Below, piece by piece: positions 14,327 through 24,000 of a DNA stretch of 64,000 nt. The notes under the pieces are model-generated. The model had not been told where the DNA came from. It did no database searches and saw nothing but the letters and a program-made list of their open reading frames with translations. Source of the stretch: Citrobacter freundii (GTDB lineage: Bacteria > Bacteroidota > Bacteroidia > Chitinophagales > Chitinophagaceae). Made by a program: the position numbers and the translations under genes. Every line of letters starts with the position of its first letter. The first letter of the stretch is position 1. Location of the stretch: the NCBI GenBank assembly GCA_003243445.1, contig QFQQ01000021.1, forward strand, positions 96,130 through 160,129, given 5' to 3'.

Positions 14327-15977
14327 TTGAAATCATTTCACGCGCATTCTCCAACGCCGCAGCCGTCGGCTTCTCCCCGCTCAGCATTTGTGCAATGGCG
14401 GTAACACGCTCTTCTGTTTTTAACTGACGGATATTTGTCTTGATGGTATCTTTTGCTTTTTCCTTGTACACAAAATAATGGGCATCCGCTTTACCTGCAA
14501 TTTGCGGCTGGTGTGTTATACAGATCACCTGGCGTTTTAAAGCAAGACCCTTCATGATAATACCGACCTGTTTGGCAGCTTCACCGGAAATACCCGTATC
14601 GATCTCATCAAAGATCATTGTTGGCAGATCAATGCTCTGCGCCACAAGCGATTTAATACACAACATCAAACGGCTTAATTCACCACCACTCGCCACTTTG
14701 CGGAGCGGATGGAACTGGCCACTTTTATTCGCATCAAAAAGAAATTCCACCGTATCCGCGCCAAACTCATTTAGCGCACCAGGCTTCACTTCCACTTTGA
14801 TCCGTGCATTGGGCATACCCACCTGCACCAGCAATTTGTTTACTTTATCTTCCAACGGTTTGATCTCTTTCGTACGTGCAGCAGATATTTTTTTCGCCAG
14901 CTTCCCGGCTTCTTCAAACAGGCGGGTCGTTTCCTTTTCTTTCTGCGCGATCTCTTCATCGATATGCAAGACTGCCTGCAATTTTTCTCCAAGCGTCTTC
15001 ATGATCGCAATCAGGCCGTTCGTATCTCCCACACCATGTTTCTTCTGCAAACGGTAACCAAGAGAAAGACGGTCGTTCAATTGTTCGATCTTCACCGGGT
15101 CATAATTCACCTGGCCGCTTACCTGATCAAGTTCATCGGCGATATCCTGCAATTCGATCTGTACTGATTGCAAACGCTGCGCAAGCGGCGGCAAAGAAGG
15201 ATGAAATGCTTCAAAAGAATGCAACTGATGAAGCAGGCTTTTTAATTGCGGCACCACCGGCGACTCACTCTCCTGCAATTCAAAATTCACTTTATCAAGC
15301 ATCGTTTTGATCCCTTCTGCATTGCTCAGCATTTTCAATTCCGCATCAATGTCTTCCAGCTCATTTTCTTTGAAAGCAGCTTCTTCCAGCTCGTTATATT
15401 GAAATTGCTGATAGTCGGCCTCTTTATTGAACTGCAGTTGCTGTTCCTTCAGCGCATCCCATTGCTTTTTTGTCTCCTGCCATTGATAGTAGAGATGCTG
15501 GTACGATTGCAACACTTCCTGGTTACCCGCGAGTGCGTCCAGTACTTCACGCTGAAAATCGGATTCTCCGATCTCAAGTGTATCAAACTGCTGATGAAGG
15601 TCCACCAGCAGGGAACTGAGTTCATTTAATTGAGAGAGCGTAACAGGCGTGTCATTGATAAAGGCACGGCTTTTACCATTCGCGGCGATCTCTCGTCTCA
15701 CTACCACTTCCTCCTGCAGATCAAATTCATTCTCTTCAAGATATTGTCTGATCGCTTTTTTGCTGCCGGCAACAAACACACCTTCAACGATACACTTCCT
15801 GTCTTTGCTCACCAGTACGCCCGAATCGGCGCGCTGTCCCAATATCAATCCAAGCGCCCCAAGTATAATGGATTTACCGGCACCTGTTTCACCGGTGATA
15901 ATATTCAGCCTGGATGAAAAGTCTATTTCAAGTTCATCGATGATGGCGTAATTCTGTATGGAAAGCGTCCTGAGCAT
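14322..15977 (-). CDS. recN: DNA repair protein RecN
   Basis: A 551-residue SMC-like ATPase acting in double-strand break repair by RecA. Walker A is ITGETGAGKSIILGALGLI near the N-terminus, after the invariant QNYAIIDELEIDF. The middle is a long coiled coil. The C-terminus has the ASGGELSRLMLCIKSL signature, Walker B MIFDEIDTGISGEAA and VICITHQPQIA. Full family length. The ATG is at the end of the interval with no conflict. Upstream is the family F inverted repeat. Confidence 0.97.
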   Translation of the reverse strand: MLRTLSIQNYAIIDELEIDFSSRLNIITGETGAGKSIILGALGLILGQRADSGVLVSKDRKCIVEGVFVAGSKKAIRQYLEENEFDLQEEVVVRREIAANGKSRAFINDTPVTLSQLNELSSLLVDLHQQFDTLEIGESDFQREVLDALAGNQEVLQSYQHLYYQWQETKKQWDALKEQQLQFNKEADYQQFQYNELEEAAFKENELEDIDAELKMLSNAEGIKTMLDKVNFELQESESPVVPQLKSLLHQLHSFEAFHPSLPPLAQRLQSVQIELQDIADELDQVSGQVNYDPVKIEQLNDRLSLGYRLQKKHGVGDTNGLIAIMKTLGEKLQAVLHIDEEIAQKEKETTRLFEEAGKLAKKISAARTKEIKPLEDKVNKLLVQVGMPNARIKVEVKPGALNEFGADTVEFLFDANKSGQFHPLRKVASGGELSRLMLCIKSLVAQSIDLPTMIFDEIDTGISGEAAKQVGIIMKGLALKRQVICITHQPQIAGKADAHYFVYKEKAKDTIKTNIRQLKTEERVTAIAQMLSGEKPTAAALENAREMISN

Positions 15978-15989
15978 GACGCAAATTAA

Positions 15990-16165
15990 GCTAAGAGGAT
16001 GAAAGAGGAGAAGAGAAAAAAGAGATTGTTGGAAAGAGTTTTTAAGAATAAGCCTGACTTTAACAATGATAGAGCTTATACTCTATTATCCCATAGTATT
16101 TCGACTAAAAGTAATTTCATTAAGATATGGCCCCTTCTCCTCCATCCCTCTTTCATCTCTTAGCC
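15990..16165. repeat. Family F inverted repeat (purine-rich words)
   Basis: Left arm 15990-16015, GCTAAGAGGATGAAAGAGG and following; right arm 16131-16165 is its approximate reverse complement (CTCTTTCATCTCTTAGCC at the outer end) with one extra stretch of about 7 bp. The architecture matches families A-D but the word is different and only this locus is seen. Confidence 0.7.
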
Positions 16166-16197
16166 AAAAAAACCCGCTTCTTTTGAGGGAAGCGGGT
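16165..16197 (-). terminator. Intrinsic terminator of the zinc-ribbon gene
   Basis: On the minus strand ACCCGCTTCC-CTCAAAA-GAAGCGGGT is followed by seven T residues. It lies about 100 bp after the stop of the 16298 gene. Confidence 0.85.
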
Positions 16198-16297
16198 AAA
16201 AAATAAAAAAAAGAAAAAAGTATGTTATGCCGGACCTGCTGTGTTACTGCTCTAAACGCTATTTCAGCCTTCTGTGCGCGCAGCCCGGGTCTTTTTG

Positions 16298-17050
16298 CTA
16301 GATCTCTACGTTATTGTGCAGTTCTTCATCAACCAGGATACGTCCGCAGTTTTCGCAGATCATCACTTTTTTGTGTTGTTTGATCTCGCTTTGCTTTTGT
16401 GGCGGGATGTAATAGAAGCAACCTCCGCAGGCGTCTCTTTCTACAGGAACTACTGCAAGACCGTTGCGATAGCTTTTGCGGATCTTTTCGTAGCTCACGA
16501 GCAGGCGTGGGTCAACGTGCTGCTTTGCTTCTTCTGCAAGTTTTGCGAAATGTGATTCTTCTTTTTCGTTGGCCGCGATGATCTTTTCCAGCTCACCTTT
16601 CTTGGTTGACAATACGCCTTCCTTAACAGCGATATTCTTTTTCGCTTTTTCGAGCATTACTGCTTTTTCAGAAATCTCTTCGGTCGCGTCTTTGATATGT
16701 TTTTCAGCGAGCTTTACTTCCAGCTGCTGCATTTCAATCTCTTTGTTGATCGCTTCAAACTCACGGTTATTCTTTACGTTCGTGCTTTGCTTTTCGTATT
16801 TTTTGATCAGTGCTTCTGATTCCTTGATCGCCTCTTTTCTTTGATTGATAAAATCAGTTACACCATTGATCTCCTCTTCGATACGCATCTGGCGGGAGTT
16901 CAGTCCCTGGATCTCATCCTCGAGGTCCGCTACTTCCATCGGAAGTTCTCCTTTGAGGATACGGATCTCATCCATTTTGCTTTCGATCTTTTGCAGGGTT
17001 ACTAAAGAAGTAAGTTTTTCCTCTACAGAAAATTCTTTAATGTTTGCCAT
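16298..17050 (-). CDS. Coiled-coil protein with C4 zinc ribbon
   Basis: A 250-residue protein. Residues about 1-185 form a long charged coiled coil. The C-terminus carries two CxxC pairs, CGGC and CENC, about 26 residues apart, the C4-type zinc-ribbon arrangement known from the CT398-like family. The family has been linked to flagellar and secretion proteins or nucleic acid binding, but its role is not settled. It is followed by a strong terminator and preceded by nif3 at a distance of 51 bp, so they may be co-transcribed. Confidence 0.85.
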   Translation of the reverse strand: MANIKEFSVEEKLTSLVTLQKIESKMDEIRILKGELPMEVADLEDEIQGLNSRQMRIEEEINGVTDFINQRKEAIKESEALIKKYEKQSTNVKNNREFEAINKEIEMQQLEVKLAEKHIKDATEEISEKAVMLEKAKKNIAVKEGVLSTKKGELEKIIAANEKEESHFAKLAEEAKQHVDPRLLVSYEKIRKSYRNGLAVVPVERDACGGCFYYIPPQKQSEIKQHKKVMICENCGRILVDEELHNNVEI

Positions 17051-17101
17051 GTATTGATTATAATTTGAAGTTTGTTCAAGGCGGCTAAACCCAGCCGCGG
17101 C

Positions 17102-18196
17102 TTAAAAATACTGTACAGGATTGGTATTGACAGTAGTTTTAAGGACGGCAAAGGTAAGGAATTTTTCCTCCAAAACCTCTTGCAGCAAGGCTGTCGTGAA
17201 TTGCTCGCTTTCATAATGGCCTATATCCGCGATCACCATCCGGCCGTCGGCATCAAAAAATTCATGATATTTCATGTCCGCCGTTATGTAAATATCGGCC
17301 TTCGCTCTTAATGCATTGGAAATCAAAAAACTACCTGCTCCGCCACAAAGAGCTACGCGTTGAATGCTTCGGCCGGTCAGCGGGGTGTGCCGGACCAGGG
17401 CCAGTCCAAAACGGCTTTTGAGCATTTCCAGGAACGCTTTTTCCTGCACCGGCTCCGGTAATTCGCCCGTCAGACCAGCGCCTGTGGCCGGGTGCCGGTT
17501 GCTCAGCGCCACCACATCATAGGCCACTTCTTCGTAAGGATGATTCTTTACCAGCGCATCCAGGATCGCTGATTCCAGGTATGACGGAAAGATCACTTCG
17601 ATCTTTGTTTCCGGTTCCCGGTGCTGGCTGCCCTGCTGACCAACATAAGGGTCCGTGCCTTTGCCTGCTTTGAAAGTCCCTGTACCGTCAGCATTAAAAC
17701 TGCATTCGCTATAGTTGCCGATATGCCCGGCACCTGCGGCAAATAAAGCATTGCGGACCTGGTCAGCTTTGTCCTTCGCGGCGAAAGTATAGAGCTTGCG
17801 CAGCGTATTCTCCTTTGGCGCCAGCACGCGGGTATTTTGCAGACCAAGTATCGACGCCATTTTTCCGCTTACGCCATGCAGTACATTATCCAGGTTGGTG
17901 TGTATGGCATAAATGGCGATATCGTTTTTAATGGCCATGATCACAGTTCTTTCCACGTAATTATGACCATTGATCCTTTTGAGGCCGCGGAAAATGATCG
18001 GGTGATGCGCTACGATCAGGTTGCATTTTTTAGCCATTGCCTCTTTGACCACTTCTTCGGTCACATCCAGCGTACACAGGACACCTTTGCACTCCCATGA
18101 CGGGTGACCCGTGATCAGGCCGGCGTTATCATACGATTCCTGAAGTGAAGAATGCGCGAGCGTTTCGAGAAATGATACAACATCAGCTATAATCAT
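17102..18196 (-). CDS. Nif3-like dinuclear metal-binding protein
   Basis: A 364-residue member of the Nif3/YbgI (GTP cyclohydrolase 1 type 2-like) family. The metal-site motifs are AHHPIIFRGLKRI, HTNLDNVLHGV near the N-terminus and a C-terminal GAGSFLISNALRAKADIYITAD segment with HYESEQF. The central part, about residues 130-230, is the extra PII/CutA-like insert found in long Nif3 proteins. The physiological reaction of the family is not established. I use ATG 18194-18196 (MIIADVVSFLETLAHS); an ATG ten codons upstream is also possible. Confidence 0.88.
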   Translation of the reverse strand: MIIADVVSFLETLAHSSLQESYDNAGLITGHPSWECKGVLCTLDVTEEVVKEAMAKKCNLIVAHHPIIFRGLKRINGHNYVERTVIMAIKNDIAIYAIHTNLDNVLHGVSGKMASILGLQNTRVLAPKENTLRKLYTFAAKDKADQVRNALFAAGAGHIGNYSECSFNADGTGTFKAGKGTDPYVGQQGSQHREPETKIEVIFPSYLESAILDALVKNHPYEEVAYDVVALSNRHPATGAGLTGELPEPVQEKAFLEMLKSRFGLALVRHTPLTGRSIQRVALCGGAGSFLISNALRAKADIYITADMKYHEFFDADGRMVIADIGHYESEQFTTALLQEVLEEKFLTFAVLKTTVNTNPVQYF

Positions 18197-18366
18197 GAAA
18201 GGGGGATTTATTGGATTACCGATCAATAAAACGTTGACTGCGCCAAATTAAGGCATTTGATTTTTCCAATAAGCACTGTTACATGATTCTATTCTTTTTA
18301 CAAAAGGATTCCACAATTATCTATCAATAGAGATCAGGAGTTCTTATTTTTAGACGGAGCTGGAGA

Positions 18367-18436
18367 GATCGATGGTCGATGTTAGATGGTCGATTACTTA
18401 CCCTGAATTGGTCGACCATCGACCATCGGACATCAC
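18367..18436. repeat. Family A inverted repeat, locus A4
   Basis: Left arm 18367-18395 and right arm 18410-18436 with only about 14 bp between them. It lies between divergent nif3 and the YitT-like gene, ending about 10 bp before one possible start of the latter. Confidence 0.8.
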
Positions 18437-18445
18437 TCCTCCTCA

Positions 18446-19447
18446 ATGACTTTACCACAAAAATCCCCGTCTATGGCAATACGGTTCATCCGCAACCTGC
18501 GGGACAAAATGATCAGCACTTTGGGAAAGAAAGAGCAGGAGTCTGCAAGCAGGTACAGGCAGGCTAAGTTATCATGGCAAAAACAGAAGGCAATAAAAGG
18601 GAGCATCCGCAGTGCGTTGCTGGTGGGACTTGGGGTATTATCGGCCGGTTTCGGATTGAGGGGTTTCCTGATGCCTAATAATTTTATTGATGGTGGAGTG
18701 ACCGGTATTTCACTGCTGATCAATGCGAAAACAGATTTATCGCTTTCAGCAATGATCATCCTGATCAATATTCCCTTTCTTTTACTCGGCTGGCAACAGA
18801 TCAGCAAAGGGTTCAGTATACGAAGTATCGTCGCTATTTCATTGCTGGCGCTGGCGATCGCTGTGATCCCATATCCCGCAGTTACCAATGACAAGTTACT
18901 GGTGGCCGTGTTTGGCGGATTTTTTCTTGGTGCAGGCATTGGTCTTACTATCCGTGGCGGTGCGGTTATCGATGGTACAGAGATCCTTGCGATTTTCCTG
19001 AGCCGACGAAGAAGTTTGAGCGTGGGTGATTTTATACTCGTCTTTAATATTGCGATCTTCTCCGTTGCGGCCTATCTTCTTTCACCTGAAACCGCGCTTT
19101 ATGCAATCCTCACCTATCTCGCCGCATCCAAAACGGTCGACTTTATTTTGGAAGGGGTCGAGGAATTCACCGGGGTAACGATCATTTCTCCCCGGAGTGA
19201 GGAGATTGCGACGTTTATCAAGCAGCAAATGGGCCGGGGTCTGACGGTGTATTCAGGCCGCCGCGGTTTTGGCAAACGCGGCGAGAGCGATATTGCCACG
19301 GACATTCTTTTCACGGTTGTAACCCGCCTCGAGATCGCGCGTCTCACCAATGAGATAGAAAAGATCGATCCCAATGCATTTATTGTAATGCAGAGTATAA
19401 AGGATACGAGAGGGGGGATGGTGAAGAAGAGGCCGTTGAAGGAATGA
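18446..19447 (+). CDS. YitT-family membrane protein (DUF161/DUF2179)
   Basis: Up to 333 residues. After a basic N-terminus come five to six hydrophobic segments (about 55-225) with the family motif LMPNNFIDGGVTGISLL and GAVIDGTEILAIFLSRR, then a cytoplasmic DUF2179 domain (about 235-325) with VTIISPRSEEIA and a terminal KDTRGGM. The family is a predicted permease of unknown substrate. Start codons at 18446, 18473 and 18509 are all possible; the first lies right next to the A4 repeat and the third (MISTLGKKEQ) is also plausible. Confidence 0.87.
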   Translation: MTLPQKSPSMAIRFIRNLRDKMISTLGKKEQESASRYRQAKLSWQKQKAIKGSIRSALLVGLGVLSAGFGLRGFLMPNNFIDGGVTGISLLINAKTDLSLSAMIILINIPFLLLGWQQISKGFSIRSIVAISLLALAIAVIPYPAVTNDKLLVAVFGGFFLGAGIGLTIRGGAVIDGTEILAIFLSRRRSLSVGDFILVFNIAIFSVAAYLLSPETALYAILTYLAASKTVDFILEGVEEFTGVTIISPRSEEIATFIKQQMGRGLTVYSGRRGFGKRGESDIATDILFTVVTRLEIARLTNEIEKIDPNAFIVMQSIKDTRGGMVKKRPLKE

Positions 19448-19613
19448 GGAGGACGACGGACCACAGACCGCAGACCGCAGACGGCCGTTTACGTTGGATG
19501 ACTCCTATTGACTGGAAAATCCATAGAAACAAATTGAACTGGTCGGAGTACTAATGAATGACCTAACGGAAACGACTGTCCGCGGTCCGTCGTCCGTGGT
19601 CGGCGGTCCATAG
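19448..19613. repeat. Family B inverted repeat, locus B5
   Basis: Left arm 19448-19487 (GACCGCA words) and right arm 19566-19613 (GGTC words), spacer about 78 bp. The inner border reads GACGGCCGTTTACGTT on the left; the right arm's complement is ACAGTCGTTTCCGTT, close to the family B border seen elsewhere. It lies between two plus-strand genes and starts at the YitT stop. Confidence 0.85.
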
Positions 19614-19659
19614 TCATATTTTCCTTATATTGTACTTACGATTGTAAACCCATCTGATC

Positions 19660-20277
19660 ATGCTTCAAAGAACCAAAGGGCGTCTGCTGCTTGCTGCGCT
19701 GGTGATAACCGGAATGGCAGGCACACCCAAAAACACGACATTGTCGCAGGAAGAGCGGAAGTTTTGCGTAACAAACCTTAGGAAATCGAAGAATGAATTT
19801 GTTCATACACTGAAAAAGCTCAGTCCCGCACAATTGGCCTACAGGCCCGCCAGGAAGAAAGCGAGCATACAGGATCATATCCTGCATATCGCTTCAGTGG
19901 AAAAAGTGCTTGAGCAGCAATTGCAGCAGGCGATGAACCAGCCCTCCCGCCCCGCTGAACGGACAGCAATCAAATTTTCTGACGAAGAACTGATCCGGAT
20001 GGCATCTGATCCCGGGTATCCCTTACTGGCCGGACTGACAAAAAATATGAATAGCTGGTCATCACCACAGGAAGCGATCGGATCATTTCTTTCCACCCGC
20101 TCAGACCAGGTAAAATATGTACGAAATACCACGGAAGATCTTCGCAATCATGTAGTTCAGCTTGAATTCGGATATATCGACTGCTATCAGCTATTGCTGG
20201 TCATCACTCATTATTCCAACAGGTATCTTGATCAGATCCGGGAGATCATGGGCGACGAACACTTCCCTGCATCATAG
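19660..20277 (+). CDS. DinB-like four-helix protein with signal peptide
   Basis: A 205-residue protein. The first 20-25 residues are a signal peptide-like segment (LLLAALVITGMAG). The rest fits the DinB/YfiT-like metal-binding helical bundle, with candidate ligand His in QDHILHIASVE and in ITHYSNRYLDQIREIMG at the C-terminus. Members are often thiol transferases or metal hydrolases, but most are uncharacterised. A signal peptide on a DinB-like protein suggests a periplasmic location (inference). A hairpin (20319-20342) follows. Confidence 0.78.
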   Translation: MLQRTKGRLLLAALVITGMAGTPKNTTLSQEERKFCVTNLRKSKNEFVHTLKKLSPAQLAYRPARKKASIQDHILHIASVEKVLEQQLQQAMNQPSRPAERTAIKFSDEELIRMASDPGYPLLAGLTKNMNSWSSPQEAIGSFLSTRSDQVKYVRNTTEDLRNHVVQLEFGYIDCYQLLLVITHYSNRYLDQIREIMGDEHFPAS

Positions 20278-20318
20278 ACCACCAGCAAGCCAGCCCATCG
20301 AACTTTCCATCATAAATC

Positions 20319-20342
20319 AGCGCAATTATACGATTGCGCTGG
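20319..20342 (+). terminator. Hairpin between the DinB-like gene and the lipoprotein
   Basis: CAGCGCAA-TTATACGA-TTGCGCTG is a perfect 8 bp stem. No T tract follows directly, so it may be a weak terminator or an operator. Confidence 0.45.
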
Positions 20343-20380
20343 TGAGGGCATATTTTTAACTTGTAACAAAATTGGTCGCT

Positions 20381-20791
20381 ATGAAAAACGCCGTTCTTGC
20401 CTTGATGATGATGTGTATATTAACCGGCTGCAAGAAGTTTATCGAACAGCAGAAAGAAAACCTTGTCTGGGCTGTAATGACCCAGGGACAATGGTCGATC
20501 ACCAGGTTTGTCGAAGCCGGCGATACGATCACTACACAATTCTCTCCTTATTCATTTCAATTCAACCGCGATTATACCGTAGATGCGATCAGGGGTGGTG
20601 CTGTAGAAAGCAAAGGCACCTGGGAAGCCGACCCCGAAACAATGAATATCACTGCAAGTTTTTCCAGTGCAAATGAAACGATCACCCGCATCAATGGCAC
20701 CTGGCATATTTACCAGAAAAGTACTTCTTATGTAATGGCGGATCAATCGGGCGCTATAGAAAAGTCTTTGCGGCTGGATAAACTTCCGTAA
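20381..20791 (+). CDS. Small lipoprotein of unknown function
   Basis: A 136-residue protein with lipoprotein signal ending CILTGCKKF (Cys about 17). The mature part is predicted beta-rich with VMTQGQWSITRFVEAGD and a KGTWEADPETMNITASF segment, similar in style to lipocalin-like lipoproteins of Bacteroidota. ATG 20381 is chosen because it starts directly at MKNAVLAL. No catalytic motif seen. Confidence 0.72.
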   Translation: MKNAVLALMMMCILTGCKKFIEQQKENLVWAVMTQGQWSITRFVEAGDTITTQFSPYSFQFNRDYTVDAIRGGAVESKGTWEADPETMNITASFSSANETITRINGTWHIYQKSTSYVMADQSGAIEKSLRLDKLP

Positions 20792-21097
20792 GATAGTTTG
20801 TCCGTTATTCGTTGCCCGTTGTCCGAAATGAAGTCAGACAGACAAATATCCTTTTCATAAACACCGGCAAAGACTACCCGGAAAGATTCATTGCAAAAAG
20901 CCTTCCCGACTAAAAAAACAACCATCACCGGAAGAAGCTCCCATGAAAATACTTCTGTGAACAACGGGCAATTAACCACTAATCCAATTCCCCGGAATAG
21001 TTTTTGCTGTTAAAATCTTGCAGCCTAAACTTTTTCTCTGAACTACCTAACCACCGTTGCTTTTACAAGGGCCCTATGTGTTCTTGCGCTTGCTTTA
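20792..21097. other. 306 bp region with repeat locus E and the leader of the PKD protein
   Basis: Contains the family E pair (20802-20980) just after the lipoprotein stop. From 21029 the frame of the PKD protein is already open and encodes a signal peptide-like segment, so the true start of that gene is probably inside this interval. Confidence 0.7.
20802..20980. repeat. Family E inverted repeat (CGTTNNN words)
   Basis: Left arm 20802-20828 iterates CCGTTAT, TCGTTGC, CCGTTGT. Right arm 20956-20980 contains the complement of TTGCCCGTTGT. It is short but has the same 7 bp period and the same position after a stop codon. Confidence 0.5.
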
Positions 21098-24000
21098 ATG
21101 GCAACAGCTACTTTATTTGCGCAAACACCTTCCGCAAATTTTACGGCCTCTCCTATCAGCGGATGTTCACCATTAATCGTGCAGTTCCAGGATCAATCCA
21201 CCGGCAATCCAACCAGCTGGTCATGGGATCTTGGTAATGGGAACACTTCAACGCTACGCAATCCACAGGCAACTTATTTTACTCCCGGCAATTATACTGT
21301 CCGGCTTACGGTGACCAATGCTTCCGGAACAAACACGCTTACGCGGACGCAGTACATCACCGTATATCAGCCGCCAACGGTCAATTTCTCCGGCAGTCCG
21401 CAAACCGGTTGTTTTCCTGAACATACACAGTTCACCGATCTGTCTTCAGCAGCACCGGGGAGTTCAATCATCAGCTGGCAGTGGGATTTCGGAAATGGTG
21501 TAACCTCTACCCTGCAGAATCCACTGGCAACCTACAGTGCTTCTGGTGCATTTGCCGTTACACTGAAAGTGACGGATGACAGAGGCTGCAGCCGCATCCT
21601 GGGAAGAAGCAGCTATATAAATGTGACTCCGGGAGTAACAGCTTCGTTTGCACCCAATCCGGCGATCGCCTGTACTGCACCAGCGATCATCCGGTTCAAT
21701 AACACATCAACGGGACCGGGTACAATGTCCTATCAATGGAATTTCGGCGACGGTGGCATTTCTTCGGGTGCTTCCCCAACACATACCTTTACCAACGAAG
21801 GCGTCTATAATGTACGGTTGACAGCAACGAGCAGCAGCGGATGCGAAGACACGATCGAAACAACTGTTTCTGTTGGCGGGTTTCTAAGCTCTTTCAAGGT
21901 AAGCGATACTACCTGTCCGGGATCGGCGATCAGCTTCACCAATACATCATCACCCCGGCCGGATAGCGTTCGCTGGACTTTCGGCGATGGTGGCGTCTCA
22001 TTTGATACACTGCCGGTGCACGTCTACGCCAACCCGGGAACGTATACAGTCCGGTTATATAATTATTTCGGCGGCTGTATTGATTCTGCCATACAGCAGG
22101 TAACAGTCAATGTACCGCCTGTAGCAAATTTCAGTGCCGCTAATACGAATACATGCCAGCAATCACTGACAGTGAATTTCCAGGATGGATCAACCGGGGC
22201 TTCCGGATGGTTATGGGATTTCGGCGATAATACTACATCTACGCTGCAAAATCCGTCGCACATTTATAACGACTATGGAACTTATACAGTTACGCTGATC
22301 GTAACAAACACCAGCGGATGCCGGGACACGCTTAGCAAACCTGCTTATATCAGGTTGCAACGCCCACAGGTCACGTTACCTCAATTGCCATTGAACGGAT
22401 GTATTCCCTTTACTTTTTCACCTGTTCCTGTGATCAATTCAACAGATGCAATCGTTTCATTCAACTGGGACTTTGGCGATGGAGGAACTTCCACCCAGCA
22501 AACACCGACGCATATTTATATTACACAGGGTATCTATACAGTAAAACTTGTCTATACCAGTTCAACCGGCTGCACCGACAGCGTGATCGTAGCTTCAGGG
22601 ATCACAGTGGGATCAAAACCGGTAGCCGGTTTTTCAGCTACGCCGACAGAGGCATGCGCAGCCAGTCCGATCTTCTTTACAAATCTTTCGGTAAACTACA
22701 CACAATTGCTTTGGGATTTTGGAGACAACAGTGGCTCTTTCGATATCAATCCCTCACATACATACAACGATACAGGTTACTTTAACGTACAACTGATCGC
22801 AACAAACTTTGGGTGTACTGACACTGCAGTCCAGGCCGGCTATATTCATATCATTCCACCTATCTCAAGATTCACAGCTGACTTTAATTGCAGCAACCGG
22901 TTTCAGTTCTCTTTTACTGACGAATCTATTCTGCCGCAGTCCTGGCTTTGGGATTTTGGCGACGGCACTACTTCCACTGTACAAAACCCAACACATATTT
23001 ATGCCGCATTGGGAACATATACAGTGTTTCTAACCGTTACGAACGGGAATTGCTCCCATACATCCCAGCGCACCATCACAATGTCCAGGCAATCACCTGA
23101 CTTTACCGTCAGCTCCAATACTGTTTGTAAAGGCACACAGGTTTCATTTACTCCGATCAATTTCAACCCGAACATTACAACAGCCGTTTACTGGAATTTT
23201 GGCGATGGTGTAGAGGAAAGCAGTTTTGGACAGCAGGTTGCCACACATACCTACAGTGCATCCGGGAATTATACTATCATGCTGATCACCGGAGATCTGA
23301 ATGGTTGCCGCGATACAACGATCAAAGCAGCCTATATCCGAGTGAACGGACCGGTCGCAAATTTTGCCGCCCGGACAAATGGAGGCTGTGCAGGAAATAC
23401 ATTCTATTTTGATGATCAGTCAGCAACAGATGGCACCAATGCGATCACAAACTGGCAATGGGATTTTGGCGATGGCACCATCCGGAATTTCACTGCGCCA
23501 CCGTTCACCCATAGTTACTCAGCTGCCGGCACTTTCACGGTTAAACTCGTGGTAACCGATGCATCCGGCTGCCGTGACAGCCTCATCCGGTTAACCTACA
23601 TCACCGTCACCGATCCGCTGCTCGGTTTTGATGCAAACGCATTAACAACATGTCCGGGTGCCAGCATTACCTTCAACAATACCACCACACCCGCACCGGT
23701 TACAAGCATCTGGGACTTTGGAGACGGCAGCACTTCAGCACAGCAATCAACTTCCCATATTTATACCGATACCGGCTATTATGATATTAAACTGGTGATC
23801 ACAGATCAGGCTGGTTGCATTGATTCGTTAATAAAGACAGATTACCTGCACGTTGTATTACCGGTCGCAGGGTTTACCGTCAATGATTCGTTCAGCGCCT
23901 GTACGCCGCTGGAAGTGCAGTTCACCAGTACTTCCCAAAACGCTGCTTCTTATTTATGGGACTTTGGTCCCGGAGAAGGCAATTCATCCCTGCCAGATCC

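Larger units (their letters stand above)
15978..16297. other. 320 bp intergenic region with repeat locus F and a terminator
   Basis: Between recN and the zinc-ribbon gene, both minus. It contains the family F inverted repeat (15990-16165), an intrinsic terminator (16165-16197) and an unexplained A/T-rich stretch of about 100 bp up to the stop of the upstream gene. Confidence 0.8.
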
